Positions 26,766 through 35,222 are shown, counted from the first letter of the stretch. The stretch: 64,000 bases of DNA from Lysinibacillus sphaericus (GCF_002982115.1 NZ_CP019980.1:3852001-3916000), one strand, 5' to 3'. Numbers and translations are program-made. Notes: a model not told the origin generated them from the sequence alone.

Positions 26766-27745
26766 CTATTTCGCTACCTTTGCTATCTGCGTCATCTTTT
26801 CAAGCTGTCTAACGGTTGGCGTTAAATTCGCTAAGAAATATGCTTCGCGCAGCTTGCGTGATGGTGTACTTCCAGCAATATAGCCCGCAGAACCATTATG
26901 TAGCATGTTAGCTTGAACTGCTGCTAATGTTTGATATACGCCTTGCAAACGAATCTGACAAATCGCTTGTAACGTAACGTCGCCCGATTGTATTAATGCT
27001 TGCAGTAATGCTTGTAAATGTTGTAGTTTCTCTTTTAGTTCATCGGCTTGCACCTGCAAATATTCATTGCAGCCATTTTGCTTGGCCTTGACCTTTTCTA
27101 TGCCTTCAATCGCTGCCGCTACTACTCCAAAGCCAAGTGGAATTTGATACAGTACAAATGTTGGGCGAATACTATCCACGAATGTGCTTGCTTCTTGTGC
27201 TACTACATAGTCATCCCCAACAAAGACGTTATCAAATTTACATGTATACGTAGCACTACCATTTATGCCTAAGAAGTGATTTTTTTCCTTTAATGTAATA
27301 CGCTCATGGTCCGTATTTACAAAAACCATCACTTCTTGCTCACCGTTATAAGCAATTGCACCAAACCAATGATTGGCTCCTAAGTTTGAAACAGCAGGTA
27401 AAATACCATTTACGACATAGCCTCCATCGATGCGTTGTGCTGTTAAATGTAGTTTTTCTAGACCAGCATAATACTTCATTGGATTCGATAAACCCGTTGC
27501 ACCAAGCACTTCTCCACGTTCAAGTAATGGTAAAATCTTTGCGCGTAATAGTTCATTGTCTGTTTTACGTAAATAAGTTAAAGCTGCAAGGTGGCACCAT
27601 AGGCAAAATGCAGTTGTCATACAAACTTTCGCCGTCTCTTGTACAATCGTTAGCTCATCTAGTAGTACTGTTTGCTCGTCCTTTTGTGTTGAAGCAAAAA
27701 ATCCTGCTTTGCCGAGTGCCATTAAAAAATCCTCCGCATAATAAG
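26766..27745 (-). pseudogene. acyl-CoA dehydrogenase-like protein, 3' part of IS-split gene
   Basis: Residues downstream of the insertion: YYAEDFLMALGKAGFFAS continues through ATGLSNPMKYYAG and a C-terminal four-helix domain. The fold is that of acyl-CoA dehydrogenases and the related flavin monooxygenases (DszC/SfnB type). The N-terminal 27 residues lie at 29033-29114 beyond the IS. Joining the two pieces at one copy of CTT gives an uninterrupted protein of about 352 aa. The internal ATG at 27722 has GCGGAGGA 8 bases upstream by chance, so a 318-aa fragment might still be made, but it would lack the first helix. The active-site Glu cannot be placed with confidence. Confidence 0.85.
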
Positions 27746-27785
27746 GGGACTGACCCCGATATATAAGACAGTAATCAAAAAAGCA

Positions 27786-28634
27786 TTACCCAACCAGTTG
27801 TCGGTATTGAACCGGCGACTGGTTGTTTAGTTTCGTTTGAATTCGGTTATTGTTATAATAGTTTATATAGTCTTTGACAGTTTGTTCTACGATGGCCGTC
27901 GTAGTACTGTTCAAATTGTCTAAGTAGAATGTTTCAGACTTTAACACAGAATGAAACGATTCGATTGGGGCATTATCAGCGGGCGTACCTTTACGGGACA
28001 TGCTCATGGTAATGCCTTTTGCTTTTACGGCCTGTTGATAATCATACGATGTGTATACCGCCCCTTGGTCACTGTGCAACGTACACCCTTCGGGCAAATG
28101 ATGAAGTTGAGCTAATGTATCCAGCACAAAATCAGTATCTTGGCAGTCTCCAATCGAATAGGCAATAATTTCACCATTATATAAATCTTGAATACTTGAA
28201 AGATACAACTGTTTTTGACCAAATGGCAAGTAAGTAATATCAGTTACGAGCTTCTGTAACGGTGCGGTGGCTTCAAAATCGCGATTTAATAAATTTGCTG
28301 CGATTGCATAAGGTTGTCCTGTTCGTTTCCGTTTTTTCACTTTCACGCGACATTGCCAACCATATTTTTGCATGATACGTTGAACCACTTTATGATTGAC
28401 GCACATTTCTTGACGTAAGAGTGCTGTAATTTTTCTGTAGCCATAGCGAAATTTATTTGCTCGACAGAGTTCACCGATACGTCTCTCTATTGCTTGACGA
28501 GACCTTGCATCGGTTGATGCCTGTTTCCAACGATAGTAGGTAGATCGTGCAATCCCAAAGTGTTTACAAATGTCCTTTACAGACATCATGCTTCTTAGTG
28601 ACGCAACTAACTGTACTGCTACTTCTCCAACCAC
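27786..28634 (-). CDS. IS3-family transposase OrfB (catalytic DDE part)
   Basis: 282 aa from a GTG at 28634. The HTH_21-like N-terminus reads VKDICKHFGIARSTYYRWK. The rve integrase core has the first Asp in VTDITYLPF, the second in LHSDQGAVYTS and the Glu in ADNAPIESFHSVLKSE, and ends with YNNNRIQTKLNNQSPVQYR. It overlaps orfA by 16 bases in the -1 frame. An AAAAAAG run near 28655 in orfA would allow programmed -1 frameshifting, and the -1 frame is open from there, giving the OrfAB fusion that normally acts as transposase in this family. Confidence 0.95.
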   Translation of the reverse strand: MVGEVAVQLVASLRSMMSVKDICKHFGIARSTYYRWKQASTDARSRQAIERRIGELCRANKFRYGYRKITALLRQEMCVNHKVVQRIMQKYGWQCRVKVKKRKRTGQPYAIAANLLNRDFEATAPLQKLVTDITYLPFGQKQLYLSSIQDLYNGEIIAYSIGDCQDTDFVLDTLAQLHHLPEGCTLHSDQGAVYTSYDYQQAVKAKGITMSMSRKGTPADNAPIESFHSVLKSETFYLDNLNSTTTAIVEQTVKDYINYYNNNRIQTKLNNQSPVQYRQLVG

Positions 28635-28936
28635 TTCCTCTCCAACTCTGCGTACTTTTTTAGCACCTCAATTTGTTGCTTTAAATAACGGTTTTCCAAT
28701 GCTAATTTCGTTTGTTCATTGTCCGGTTCAGGACCCTTATTAAAGATATATTGTTTGCCTACAGGTTGTTTCAAACGATTGACTTCACCATTTCTATACC
28801 AACGCACCCATGTTTCGACCTGTGTTTTATGGCGTATATTTAATTCCAATAGAATCTGTTTGACAGGTACACCCGCTAATCGCATCTTAATCGCTTTCAT
28901 TTTTACTTCATAGGGATAACTCACTCTTGTTCCCAT
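28619..28936 (-). CDS. IS3-family transposase OrfA (helix-turn-helix part)
   Basis: 105 aa. A helix-turn-helix (YEVKMKAIKMRLAGVPVKQI ... THKTQVETWVRWY) recognises the element ends. A C-terminal coiled coil, LENRYLKQQIEVLKKYAELE, provides the leucine-zipper typical of OrfA. GGAGGTG lies upstream of the ATG, just inside the left terminal repeat. On its own OrfA usually represses transposition; frameshifting joins it to OrfB. Confidence 0.93.
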   Translation of the reverse strand: MGTRVSYPYEVKMKAIKMRLAGVPVKQILLELNIRHKTQVETWVRWYRNGEVNRLKQPVGKQYIFNKGPEPDNEQTKLALENRYLKQQIEVLKKYAELERKWLEK

Positions 28937-29032
28937 AGAAAAAACACCTCCAAATTGAAATTTAAGTATCTATACCCGAATTTCAATCGAAGATGCTTTT
29001 TTTATTTGTCTATACCTATTGGGGTCAGTTCC

Positions 29033-29114
29033 AAGCTTCTTCATCAATTTTTTTTACAAACGGTTTTAATTTTTCTTCAATCAACGCTTGTAAGACTACT
29101 TCATCTACTGCCAT
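29033..29114 (-). pseudogene. acyl-CoA dehydrogenase-like protein, 5' part of IS-split gene
   Basis: ATG at 29114 with AGGAGTGG upstream begins MAVDEVVLQALIEEKLKPFV and reads KKIDEEA up to the IS. It starts 18 bases after the DUF4242 stop, so the two genes formed an operon. As it stands the frame enters the IS and stops after two more codons. Confidence 0.85.
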
Positions 29115-29132
29115 GGTTTCCACTCCTATCCT

Positions 29133-29651
29133 CTACTTATCCGCTAATTCAGTTAACGATGTGATTGGTGTTTGCACTGCCTCACGGGCACGTTTTACAG
29201 CGGCTTCATCCGGTGCATCATAGAAGCACAAGCATTTCGTCATATCTTCGCATACATATGTGCGAGAAAAATGTACTTCTGGTACTTCTTCATAATGCAC
29301 TGAATTTTTCTTTTTACGCGCCAAATATTGATCCATTGTAATTTCTGCTGGTATTTCCCATTCAACTAAATAGTTCACGACTTCTTGATTTGTTTTAACC
29401 TCATCAAGCTCTTTTCCAACTAGACGAACTTCTTTGACTAAATCTATTTGAATGTTTTGCGCAGTTAGTGCGCTTGTCGCTTGCGCTTCTTTATTCGCTT
29501 CCAAGATAAAGTATGCACGGCTAAAATCCTTCGCCACTTGTACTTCAATTACCGTTACCTCTTGTGCTTGCCCTACACGCTCTACTAGTGCTGCAAATTG
29601 CTCTTTGTTTGATACTTCACTTACTGTTGATTCTACCAAAAATAAACTCAT
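29133..29651 (-). CDS. DUF4242 domain protein (SCO4226-like)
   Basis: 172 aa. The C-terminal half matches DUF4242: a ferredoxin-like alpha/beta unit with MDQYLARKKKN, HFSRTYVCEDMTKCLCFYDAPDEAAVKRARE. The N-terminal half looks like a second, diverged unit of the same fold (MSLFLVESTV ... VIEVQVAKDFSRAYFILEA), so it may be an internal duplication. A Streptomyces relative is described as nickel-binding; the role here is unknown. The ATG has GGAGG 8 bases upstream. It is the first gene of an operon with the split acyl-CoA dehydrogenase and is divergent from an HxlR regulator. Confidence 0.75.
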   Translation of the reverse strand: MSLFLVESTVSEVSNKEQFAALVERVGQAQEVTVIEVQVAKDFSRAYFILEANKEAQATSALTAQNIQIDLVKEVRLVGKELDEVKTNQEVVNYLVEWEIPAEITMDQYLARKKKNSVHYEEVPEVHFSRTYVCEDMTKCLCFYDAPDEAAVKRAREAVQTPITSLTELADK

Positions 29652-29690
29652 AGTAAATACCTCCGAATAGTTTGTTTTTTCTTTATGTGA

Positions 29691-29712
29691 GTTATTTTAT
29701 TATACTTACTTA
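29691..29712 (-). promoter_or_regulatory. promoter/operator motif shared with the ABC transporter operon
   Basis: On the minus strand AGTATAATAAAATAACT lies 40-60 bases upstream of the DUF4242 start. The same 17 bases occur upstream of the ABC ATPase gene (32822-32839), preceded in both by TTGxxxTTxTTAA. TATAAT can serve as the -10 box. The shared block suggests a common promoter architecture or common operator, possibly for the HxlR protein encoded next door. Confidence 0.5.
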
Positions 29713-29776
29713 ATAAAAACAACTGAATTTACTAAAAATTATAATTTGTGCTACACTACTGCTTGGAGGGAACACT

Positions 29777-30217
29777 ATGAAAACACGTTATGATTTACCA
29801 TGCAATATTGCACAAACTTTAAACATTATCGGTGATCGTTGGACATTGCTCATTTTACATGAGCTATTGATCGGTCAAACAAACTTTAATGACATTAAGT
29901 TAAATTTGCCAGGCCTTTCTGCAAATTTATTGTCCGCTCGTTTAAAATCTTTAGAAGAAGCAGGTCTTGTCGCTTCTACACTCTATTCAGCCCACCCACC
30001 ACGCTACGCCTATTCTTTAACGGAATCAGGAAAGGCATTGGAATCCGTTTTTAACGCGATGATTTTATGGGGCAGTGAGCATTTGGATCCTTGCTATAAA
30101 GAAATTGTTGATGCCCAATCAGGTGAGCGAGTAGAAATTGGGTACTATTCCAAAACAACGGGAAAACGAATTGACACTATTCAAATACGTGCTATTCAAA
30201 ACGGAGCTAACCAATGA
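29777..30217 (+). CDS. HxlR-family transcriptional regulator
   Basis: 146 aa winged-helix protein. The family signature is CNIAQTLNIIGDRWTLLILHELL (residues ~8-30), then FNDIKLNLPGLSANLLSARLKSLEEAGLV, and the wing PPRYAYSLTESGKAL. HxlR proteins sense aldehydes, quinones or other electrophiles; there is a Cys at residue 8 and another in LDPCYKE. It is divergent from the DUF4242 operon across 125 bases and convergent with the ABC permease gene, so local control of those operons is likely. The ATG has GGAGGG upstream. Confidence 0.9.
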   Translation: MKTRYDLPCNIAQTLNIIGDRWTLLILHELLIGQTNFNDIKLNLPGLSANLLSARLKSLEEAGLVASTLYSAHPPRYAYSLTESGKALESVFNAMILWGSEHLDPCYKEIVDAQSGERVEIGYYSKTTGKRIDTIQIRAIQNGANQ

Positions 30218-30255
30218 TTCATTGGACTAGCTCTTTTTCTACCCTTTACAGAGAT

Positions 30256-31011
30256 CTAAGCACTTTGCCCACCCCAAATTTTCGCAACCCAACGTTCAAA
30301 ATAACGAATCGATTTATCGAGTAGTAAGCCGAGTATACCAATCACAATAATCGCTGCCATTACTAAATCAAGACTAAGTGAATTTCGTGCATCCACTATT
30401 AAAAAACCTAGCCCGGATTGCGCTCCAACCATTTCCCCAGCAACTAAAAAAATCCACGCACTTCCTAATGCCATATGCAGACCATTTGCAATCATAGGAA
30501 ATGCCGCCGGAAATACAATTTTTCGCAATAAATTAAAATGGGACATTTCGAAATTGGCTGCAATCCGTAAGTAAGTTGCATCAACTTTTTTCACTGCTGC
30601 CACCGTGGATAATAGCACCGGGAAAAATGCAGCAATAAAAATAATAACGATGGCGGGCATATTACCAATGCCGAACCATAGCACGATAAAAGGTGACCAA
30701 GCAATGGGTGAAACAGGGCGTAGTACTTGCACAATTGGATCAAGCACAGCCCAAATTCTCCCCAACCTTCCGACAACTAAGCCGATAATAACAGCCACCA
30801 CAACAGCTAATAAATAGCCACTAAAAAAACGCAACAAACTAATTTGGATATGTTCGAATATTGACCCATCTTTGATGGTCACTAGAAGTGCATTCAAAAC
30901 AGCCAATGGTGGAGGAAATAATGCGGCATCATGCCCCCCCATAATCGAGACGAGCTGCCAAACTGCTATCAATAATATAAATCCAAGTAAAATAGGTCCT
31001 ATTTTTTTCAT
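30256..31011 (-). CDS. ABC transporter permease, sulfonate/nitrate/taurine type
   Basis: 251 aa with six membrane helices. The BPD_transp_1 EAA-like loop reads YLRIAANFEMSHFNLLRKIVFPAAFPMIANGL, and SPIAWSPFIVLWFGIG is typical of SsuC/TauC. I start at the ATG at 31011 (AGGTG upstream) rather than 28 codons earlier, inside the preceding gene's end. It is the last gene of the operon ATPase - binding protein - permease, 13 bases after the binding-protein stop. Substrate class is inferred from family resemblance. Confidence 0.88.
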   Translation of the reverse strand: MKKIGPILLGFILLIAVWQLVSIMGGHDAALFPPPLAVLNALLVTIKDGSIFEHIQISLLRFFSGYLLAVVVAVIIGLVVGRLGRIWAVLDPIVQVLRPVSPIAWSPFIVLWFGIGNMPAIVIIFIAAFFPVLLSTVAAVKKVDATYLRIAANFEMSHFNLLRKIVFPAAFPMIANGLHMALGSAWIFLVAGEMVGAQSGLGFLIVDARNSLSLDLVMAAIIVIGILGLLLDKSIRYFERWVAKIWGGQSA

Positions 31012-31024
31012 ACGTATGCACCTA

Positions 31025-31978
31025 CTATTCTTCCAATAATGTTGTATCAACAAATTCCTCATAGCTTGGTGGGTTTTCGGATAACCCCATCTCAATTAAT
31101 GAATCTCTTAAAATGGCATACGCATCCGCTTCAATTTTCAAGTTATGATACGAAATCCAATTTAACGATAAATCTAAAACATCCTTGTCAACTTTAATAT
31201 ATTTAGCCACTACCTCATGTGCATGGTCTCCTCCCTCATTCATCAGCTCTCCAGCCTCGGCATAATCCTTGACGAATTGTTGGGCAATATCTTTATTTTC
31301 TTCGATAAATGCTTGGCGAAGTACTAATCCGCAATCGATTGAATTTGGCCATAATTCCTCCGATTGAAATAATACCTTGCCTTTTTCAAGCGCCACAGAA
31401 ATCGCACCAAATGGCTCTGCTACTACATATCCTGCTATACGACCTTCTGCAAGCGCAGCTGGCATTTCTGCAGGCGGTAGTTCTACCACATTGACATCCT
31501 CATACTTTAATCCCGCTTGCTGTAACATGCGGTACAACAAAATATTATGTGTAGAGTATTTATTAGGAATTGCAAAACTTTGTCCTTTTAAATCCTCGAC
31601 TTTTTTGATTGTTGGTGCTGTCACGATAACATTGCCATCTCGATGCCCTAAAGCAACTGCCTTTAAGTCAATCCCCTGTTCCTTGGCCTTCATTGCTAAC
31701 TGAATCAGCACTGATGCGCCTTCAATTTTACCGGTATTTAAAGCATCCATTAGCTCTGGCCATGACCCAAATTTAACGAGCTCAATGGCATATCCTTTGT
31801 AGGTTTTATCTGTTTGCATATATAGCGGTGCTGCATGGGTAATTGGTAAATAGCCAATTTTCACAACTTTTTTATTGCTCTCTGCTTGCGATGCTGTACT
31901 TTTGTCATCCGTCCCACATGCCGCAAGCGTTAACATTAGCATGAACACGAATAGCAAGATGCCTAATTTCTTCTTCAT
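31025..31978 (-). CDS. ABC transporter substrate-binding lipoprotein, SsuA/NrtA-like
   Basis: 317 aa. A lipoprotein signal peptide ends in the lipobox LAAC (Cys21). The mature part has the NMT1/SsuA pattern: IGYLPITHAAPLYMQTDK, VKFGSWPELMDALNTGKIEGA, PNKYSTHNILLYRMLQQAGL and GYVVAEPFGA. It captures a small organic or inorganic anion, such as an aliphatic sulfonate or a thiamine-precursor-like compound, outside the membrane. GGAGG lies 6 bases before the ATG. The neighbouring flavin-enzyme relatives (acyl-CoA dehydrogenase/monooxygenase fold, FMN reductase at 20865) fit sulfur scavenging, but this is inference. Confidence 0.88.
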   Translation of the reverse strand: MKKKLGILLFVFMLMLTLAACGTDDKSTASQAESNKKVVKIGYLPITHAAPLYMQTDKTYKGYAIELVKFGSWPELMDALNTGKIEGASVLIQLAMKAKEQGIDLKAVALGHRDGNVIVTAPTIKKVEDLKGQSFAIPNKYSTHNILLYRMLQQAGLKYEDVNVVELPPAEMPAALAEGRIAGYVVAEPFGAISVALEKGKVLFQSEELWPNSIDCGLVLRQAFIEENKDIAQQFVKDYAEAGELMNEGGDHAHEVVAKYIKVDKDVLDLSLNWISYHNLKIEADAYAILRDSLIEMGLSENPPSYEEFVDTTLLEE

Positions 31979-31993
31979 TTTTTATCCTCCATT

Positions 31994-32764
31994 TTAAATG
32001 TTATATTCAATCGTATCTTGCGGGTGGGTAAACTGGAATTCATTGAAAATAATCTCACGGAAATACTGAAATTCTGAATCTGAACGATCTCGTGGTTTAG
32101 CACTTCGTATATACAGCTCACGATGAATGCGACCAGGATTTGGACTCATAATAAAAATGCGATCCGCCAAGTAAATGGCTTCGTCTATATCGTGGGTTAC
32201 CAGTAAGATGGTTGTCTGCTCCTTTTTTTGGATGGCAAGAAGCTCGTCCTGTAAGTAATAGCGTGTAAAAGTATCGAGTGCAGCAAATGGTTCATCCATT
32301 AAAATAACCTCTGGGCGAATTGCGAGTGCACGTGCTATCGCGACCCGCTGTTGCATACCTCCTGATAATTCACTCGGTAAAGCCGTTAGTCGATTTTCTA
32401 AGCCGACAAGCTTCAAATAGTACTGTGCCCGTTGCTGTCGTTCAACTTTAGATAACGCTTCTCCTTCTAATGCGAGTTCCACATTTTTTTGTACCGAGCG
32501 CCAAGGGAGTAACCCGTAATTTTGCATAAGCATCATACAGCGTTTGCTCGCCTTTGTTACAACCTGACTTTCTAGCAATACTTGTCCCGTAGTTGGCTGT
32601 TCAAATCCACCTACTAAATTCAATAACGTACTCTTGCCACAACCACTTTTTCCTAAGATGGCTATAACCTCTCCCTTTTGTATATCCAATGAAATTTGAT
32701 GGAGCACTGTCTGCTCAGCAAATGCTTTACTTACCTGTTGAATAGAAATTAACGGTGCTGTCAT
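31994..32764 (-). CDS. ABC transporter ATP-binding protein, SsuB/TauB-like
   Basis: 256 aa ATPase with Walker [11 protein letters not shown]-loop [11 protein letters not shown], signature LSGGMQQR, Walker B ILMDEPF, D-loop AALD and H-loop LVTHDID. The first gene of the three-gene uptake operon, 15 bases before the binding-protein gene. The upstream region carries the AGTATAATAAAATAACT motif also found before the DUF4242 operon. Confidence 0.92.
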   Translation of the reverse strand: MTAPLISIQQVSKAFAEQTVLHQISLDIQKGEVIAILGKSGCGKSTLLNLVGGFEQPTTGQVLLESQVVTKASKRCMMLMQNYGLLPWRSVQKNVELALEGEALSKVERQQRAQYYLKLVGLENRLTALPSELSGGMQQRVAIARALAIRPEVILMDEPFAALDTFTRYYLQDELLAIQKKEQTTILLVTHDIDEAIYLADRIFIMSPNPGRIHRELYIRSAKPRDRSDSEFQYFREIIFNEFQFTHPQDTIEYNI

Positions 32765-32821
32765 AATGCTATTGTCACCCCATTTTAATCTTTATAATTT
32801 TACTAGGTTTAATATGTTTTA

Positions 32822-32841
32822 AGTTATTTTATTATACTCAG
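32822..32841 (-). promoter_or_regulatory. second copy of the shared promoter/operator motif
   Basis: AGTATAATAAAATAACT on the minus strand about 58 bases upstream of the ABC ATPase start, identical over 17 bases to the block at 29691-29712, with TTGAAATTTTAAAC just before it. Confidence 0.5.
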
Positions 32842-32925
32842 TTTAAAATTTCAACCTAATTTCAAGAAAAATATTTGAATTCCGACAATTTGCCATCTCA
32901 CTCTATCAGCTCAATAAAAAAACGA

Positions 32926-32990
32926 GGCTAAACAAAAGAAAAAAGTGTTAGATTGACTGCAATCTAACACTTTTTCGCTATGTTGTTGAT
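32926..32990. repeat. dispersed hairpin element, copy 4
   Basis: GGCTAAACAAAAGAAAAAAG, then stem AGTGTTAGATTG / CAATCTAACACT with a shorter 4-base loop (32943-32971), then TTTTTCGCTATGTTGTTG. It lies in the 465-base gap between the ABC operon promoter and rloB. Directly after it comes a relic of the GC-rich repeat. Confidence 0.8.
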
Positions 32991-32991
32991 G

Positions 32992-33055
32992 TCCGCTACG
33001 GGCGGTTTGTTGTGTTTGACGTCTTAGGAGTCGTCTCCCTCCGCTACCCTCAACT
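32992..33055. repeat. decayed relic of the GC-rich repeat; rest of the gap is featureless
   Basis: GTCTTAGGAGTCGTCTCCC and TCCGCTACC resemble the right end of the repeat at 13660-13770 (GCAGGAGTCGCCACC, CGCTCC). The remainder of the gap to 33229 holds only a weak hairpin (TATAGAA / TTCTATA near 33190) that could follow rloB. Confidence 0.4.
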
Positions 33056-33229
33056 AGTTTTCACTTCTTATGGTTCTTTTTTGCAAATACAAGAATAACA
33101 AATTCTCCTCCATAGAAAAATTTACGAGCACCTTACCTCTGTTTCTTAAATTTTCTAGTTATGTCTTAGCCTCGTCATCATCATCCTATAGAAGATCGCT
33201 TCGATTCTATAACAAAAGGGAAACCTCTT

Positions 33230-33805
33230 TTAAAATATGTATTGAATCATGTCATGTATATTGCAATAAGGATTTTCACGATTTTCTGTATTGCGAAATG
33301 ACATCATTTTTGAACAATTTTGAATTGCTACCTCATGTCGAAGTGCAATTGGAGCAATAATTGACTCGTCCGCCTTATGACGGAAATAATGTGTTACTCC
33401 AAGATGCTCTTCCATTTTGTTATTTAAAACCGCACGAGGATATTTTTCTGAAACATCCACTACTTCGAAATGCAACAATAACCATAATTCAAATGCTTCA
33501 TTCGTATAAGCAATATGGATATCTTTTTCTTCACAGAATACATTGACTTCCTCTAACTGTTTCTCAGTTAAATCATCCTTATCGAAAACAACCCATACTT
33601 CATCAAAGTATTGATAGCTGGAATCACGAAAAGCATGTTGTGCTAACTTAATGGCAGAACGCTTAACGTTTTTTATCTTTACACTCACCATTTTAGAGCG
33701 TTTTAAAATACGTAATTGCTCAAAATAAATACGCTCCGTTTCTCCCTCACAATAAATTAAAATCGTTTTACGGACTGTCCGATTCCCCTGCTGGCGTACT
33801 CTCAC
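33230..33805 (-). CDS. RloB-like Toprim-fold protein
   Basis: 191 aa. The N-terminus RKTILIYCEGETERIYFEQL carries the Toprim Glu, and DEVWVVFDKDD carries the DxD-type acidic cluster. IAYTNEAFELWLLLHF is the hallmark block of the RloB family (Toprim-like nucleases of restriction-linked loci). It starts with GTG overlapping the stop of the upstream ATPase by four bases (GTGA), which implies coupled translation. Toprim proteins paired with ABC-type ATPases (OLD, Gabija, PARIS) act in anti-phage defence by nucleic-acid cleavage. That role for RloB is inference from this family resemblance. Confidence 0.8.
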   Translation of the reverse strand: MRVRQQGNRTVRKTILIYCEGETERIYFEQLRILKRSKMVSVKIKNVKRSAIKLAQHAFRDSSYQYFDEVWVVFDKDDLTEKQLEEVNVFCEEKDIHIAYTNEAFELWLLLHFEVVDVSEKYPRAVLNNKMEEHLGVTHYFRHKADESIIAPIALRHEVAIQNCSKMMSFRNTENRENPYCNIHDMIQYIF

Positions 33806-35079
33806 TGCTCAGATACCTCCACTTCATGTAGATATTGAGTTGATAAGTATTCATTAATAACTGGTGTTGCTCCGAACTCACCCTTTAAATAGCGCTTCGC
33901 ATATGAAATATCCGCTCGTTTTTTCTGCAAATCAGCAAAATCAAATAAGGAGTATAATTCAGATTCATTTTTAAAGCTTTTATTGACAAACCAGATTTGG
34001 TCCGTACGTAATGGTTCATCAAGTAAATTAATTTCATGGCTTGTTACAACAAATTGATTATTGGTATTGCGCTCACTGTTCATAATGGTCATTAAAAATT
34101 CACAAATGGATACATGAAAAGCTGTGTCAAATTCATCTATAAAAATCGTCTTCCCTTTATTGTATGCATCTACTATGACACATGCTAAATGCAGCAATCT
34201 AATAGTGCCTTTAGAATCCATTGTCCAATTGATTGACTCTGTGCCTATCGGCGCTCCAGCTTCATTAAACGATAAATAATGTAAATCGATATCCACCTCA
34301 TGAATAATATCTTGTGTATCGCTATCATAGCCTATTGTATTTTTTTCTCTGCGTTCAACACGGCGTGCTGTCACATCTTGAATAGAAAAGTCAGCAATTT
34401 TCAATATTTTCATGACTTCTCTCTTAAAATCGTCCTCTTCCAGTTTGCGAATAAGCGGGTGGCTGGCTAAATGTTGTGCCTCATCTAAAAACAAAATTTT
34501 ATGTAAAAACCAATCAAAAATTTTTTTAGCATCTGTGTTATTAAAGACATTTAACACTGATAAAAACGCGGTATTATTCCGTGTATAGTTAGTCAGTTCA
34601 ACTGCTGTACTTTGTGCAGTTTCATACACGTATTCTGTACCGTCCCATTGTCTAACAAAAAGCTCCTCATTTATCGCTTTCGTAGTTTTTGTAAGTCGCT
34701 CATAAAGAACTTGCTCGGCGTTATATTGCACCTCATAATCATAAAGTGAGCCTTCTAGAAATAACGAAATCACGAATTCTGTCGGCTTATCATGTTGTCC
34801 CCCAAGCTTAAATGGCTGGTAAGGTAATCGCAGTTGCTTGACATTATTCAAATTTTCAAAGTTAAACAACAATGAGCGTAAAATTTTTAGCGTAGCAAAT
34901 AAATTCGATTTGCCACTGCCATTCGATCCAAATATAAAGGCACTTTTCACAAGTCTTAATGAATCCATCGTCATCGTGTGTGTATCCTTTAATTTTCGAA
35001 TTCGGCTCCCAGCCACCATTGAAAATAATGTCTCGTCTTTGTAACTTAAGCAATTTTTCACTCTAAAATCTACTAGCAT
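33802..35079 (-). CDS. RloA-like AAA/ABC-class ATPase
   Basis: 425 aa SMC/Rad50-like ATPase. Walker A FIFGSNGSGKSNLFA (about residue 48-60), an insertion of ~200 residues forming the lid and coiled segment, a signature-like motif NWTMDSKGTIRLLHL, Walker B TIFIDEFDTAFH, and the switch His in FVVTSHEINLLD. The N-terminus MLVDFRVKNCLSYKDETLFSM is standard for the AAA_15/AAA_21 group. With the overlapping RloB it forms a two-gene module like PARIS AriA/AriB or OLD-family pairs, where the ATPase senses an invader and activates the Toprim effector. It has its own promoter region and no other defence gene beside it. Confidence 0.85.
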   Translation of the reverse strand: MLVDFRVKNCLSYKDETLFSMVAGSRIRKLKDTHTMTMDSLRLVKSAFIFGSNGSGKSNLFATLKILRSLLFNFENLNNVKQLRLPYQPFKLGGQHDKPTEFVISLFLEGSLYDYEVQYNAEQVLYERLTKTTKAINEELFVRQWDGTEYVYETAQSTAVELTNYTRNNTAFLSVLNVFNNTDAKKIFDWFLHKILFLDEAQHLASHPLIRKLEEDDFKREVMKILKIADFSIQDVTARRVERREKNTIGYDSDTQDIIHEVDIDLHYLSFNEAGAPIGTESINWTMDSKGTIRLLHLACVIVDAYNKGKTIFIDEFDTAFHVSICEFLMTIMNSERNTNNQFVVTSHEINLLDEPLRTDQIWFVNKSFKNESELYSLFDFADLQKKRADISYAKRYLKGEFGATPVINEYLSTQYLHEVEVSEQ

Positions 35080-35222
35080 ACTCTAGCCCCCGTTCCCATT
35101 CCACCACATTTCTTTAAACAATAATTATACTATAGTCAGAATAAAAAGGCTGTTCCCAATTTTAAGCCAAGCACTGGAAAATATCAGAATTGTTTGTCTT
35201 TGTTTGAGTGACTGGCACGTAA

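Larger units (their letters stand above)
27746..29032 (-). mobile_element. IS3-family insertion sequence, 1287 bp, apparently intact
   Basis: The termini are imperfect 12-bp inverted repeats GGGACTGACCCC (27746-27757) and GGAACTGACCCC (complement of 29021-29032). A 3-bp direct repeat, AAG on the plus strand, flanks it at 27743-27745 and 29033-29035. Two overlapping frames (orfA, orfB) encode the transposase, and the DDE residues are present. Removing the element with one repeat restores a continuous host gene. Intact ends, intact frames and a clean target duplication suggest a recent insertion. Confidence 0.95.

Noticed and set aside
27356-27766. 136-codon plus-strand frame opposite the acyl-CoA dehydrogenase fragment
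   Set aside because: Antisense shadow without ribosome binding site; it also crosses the IS junction.
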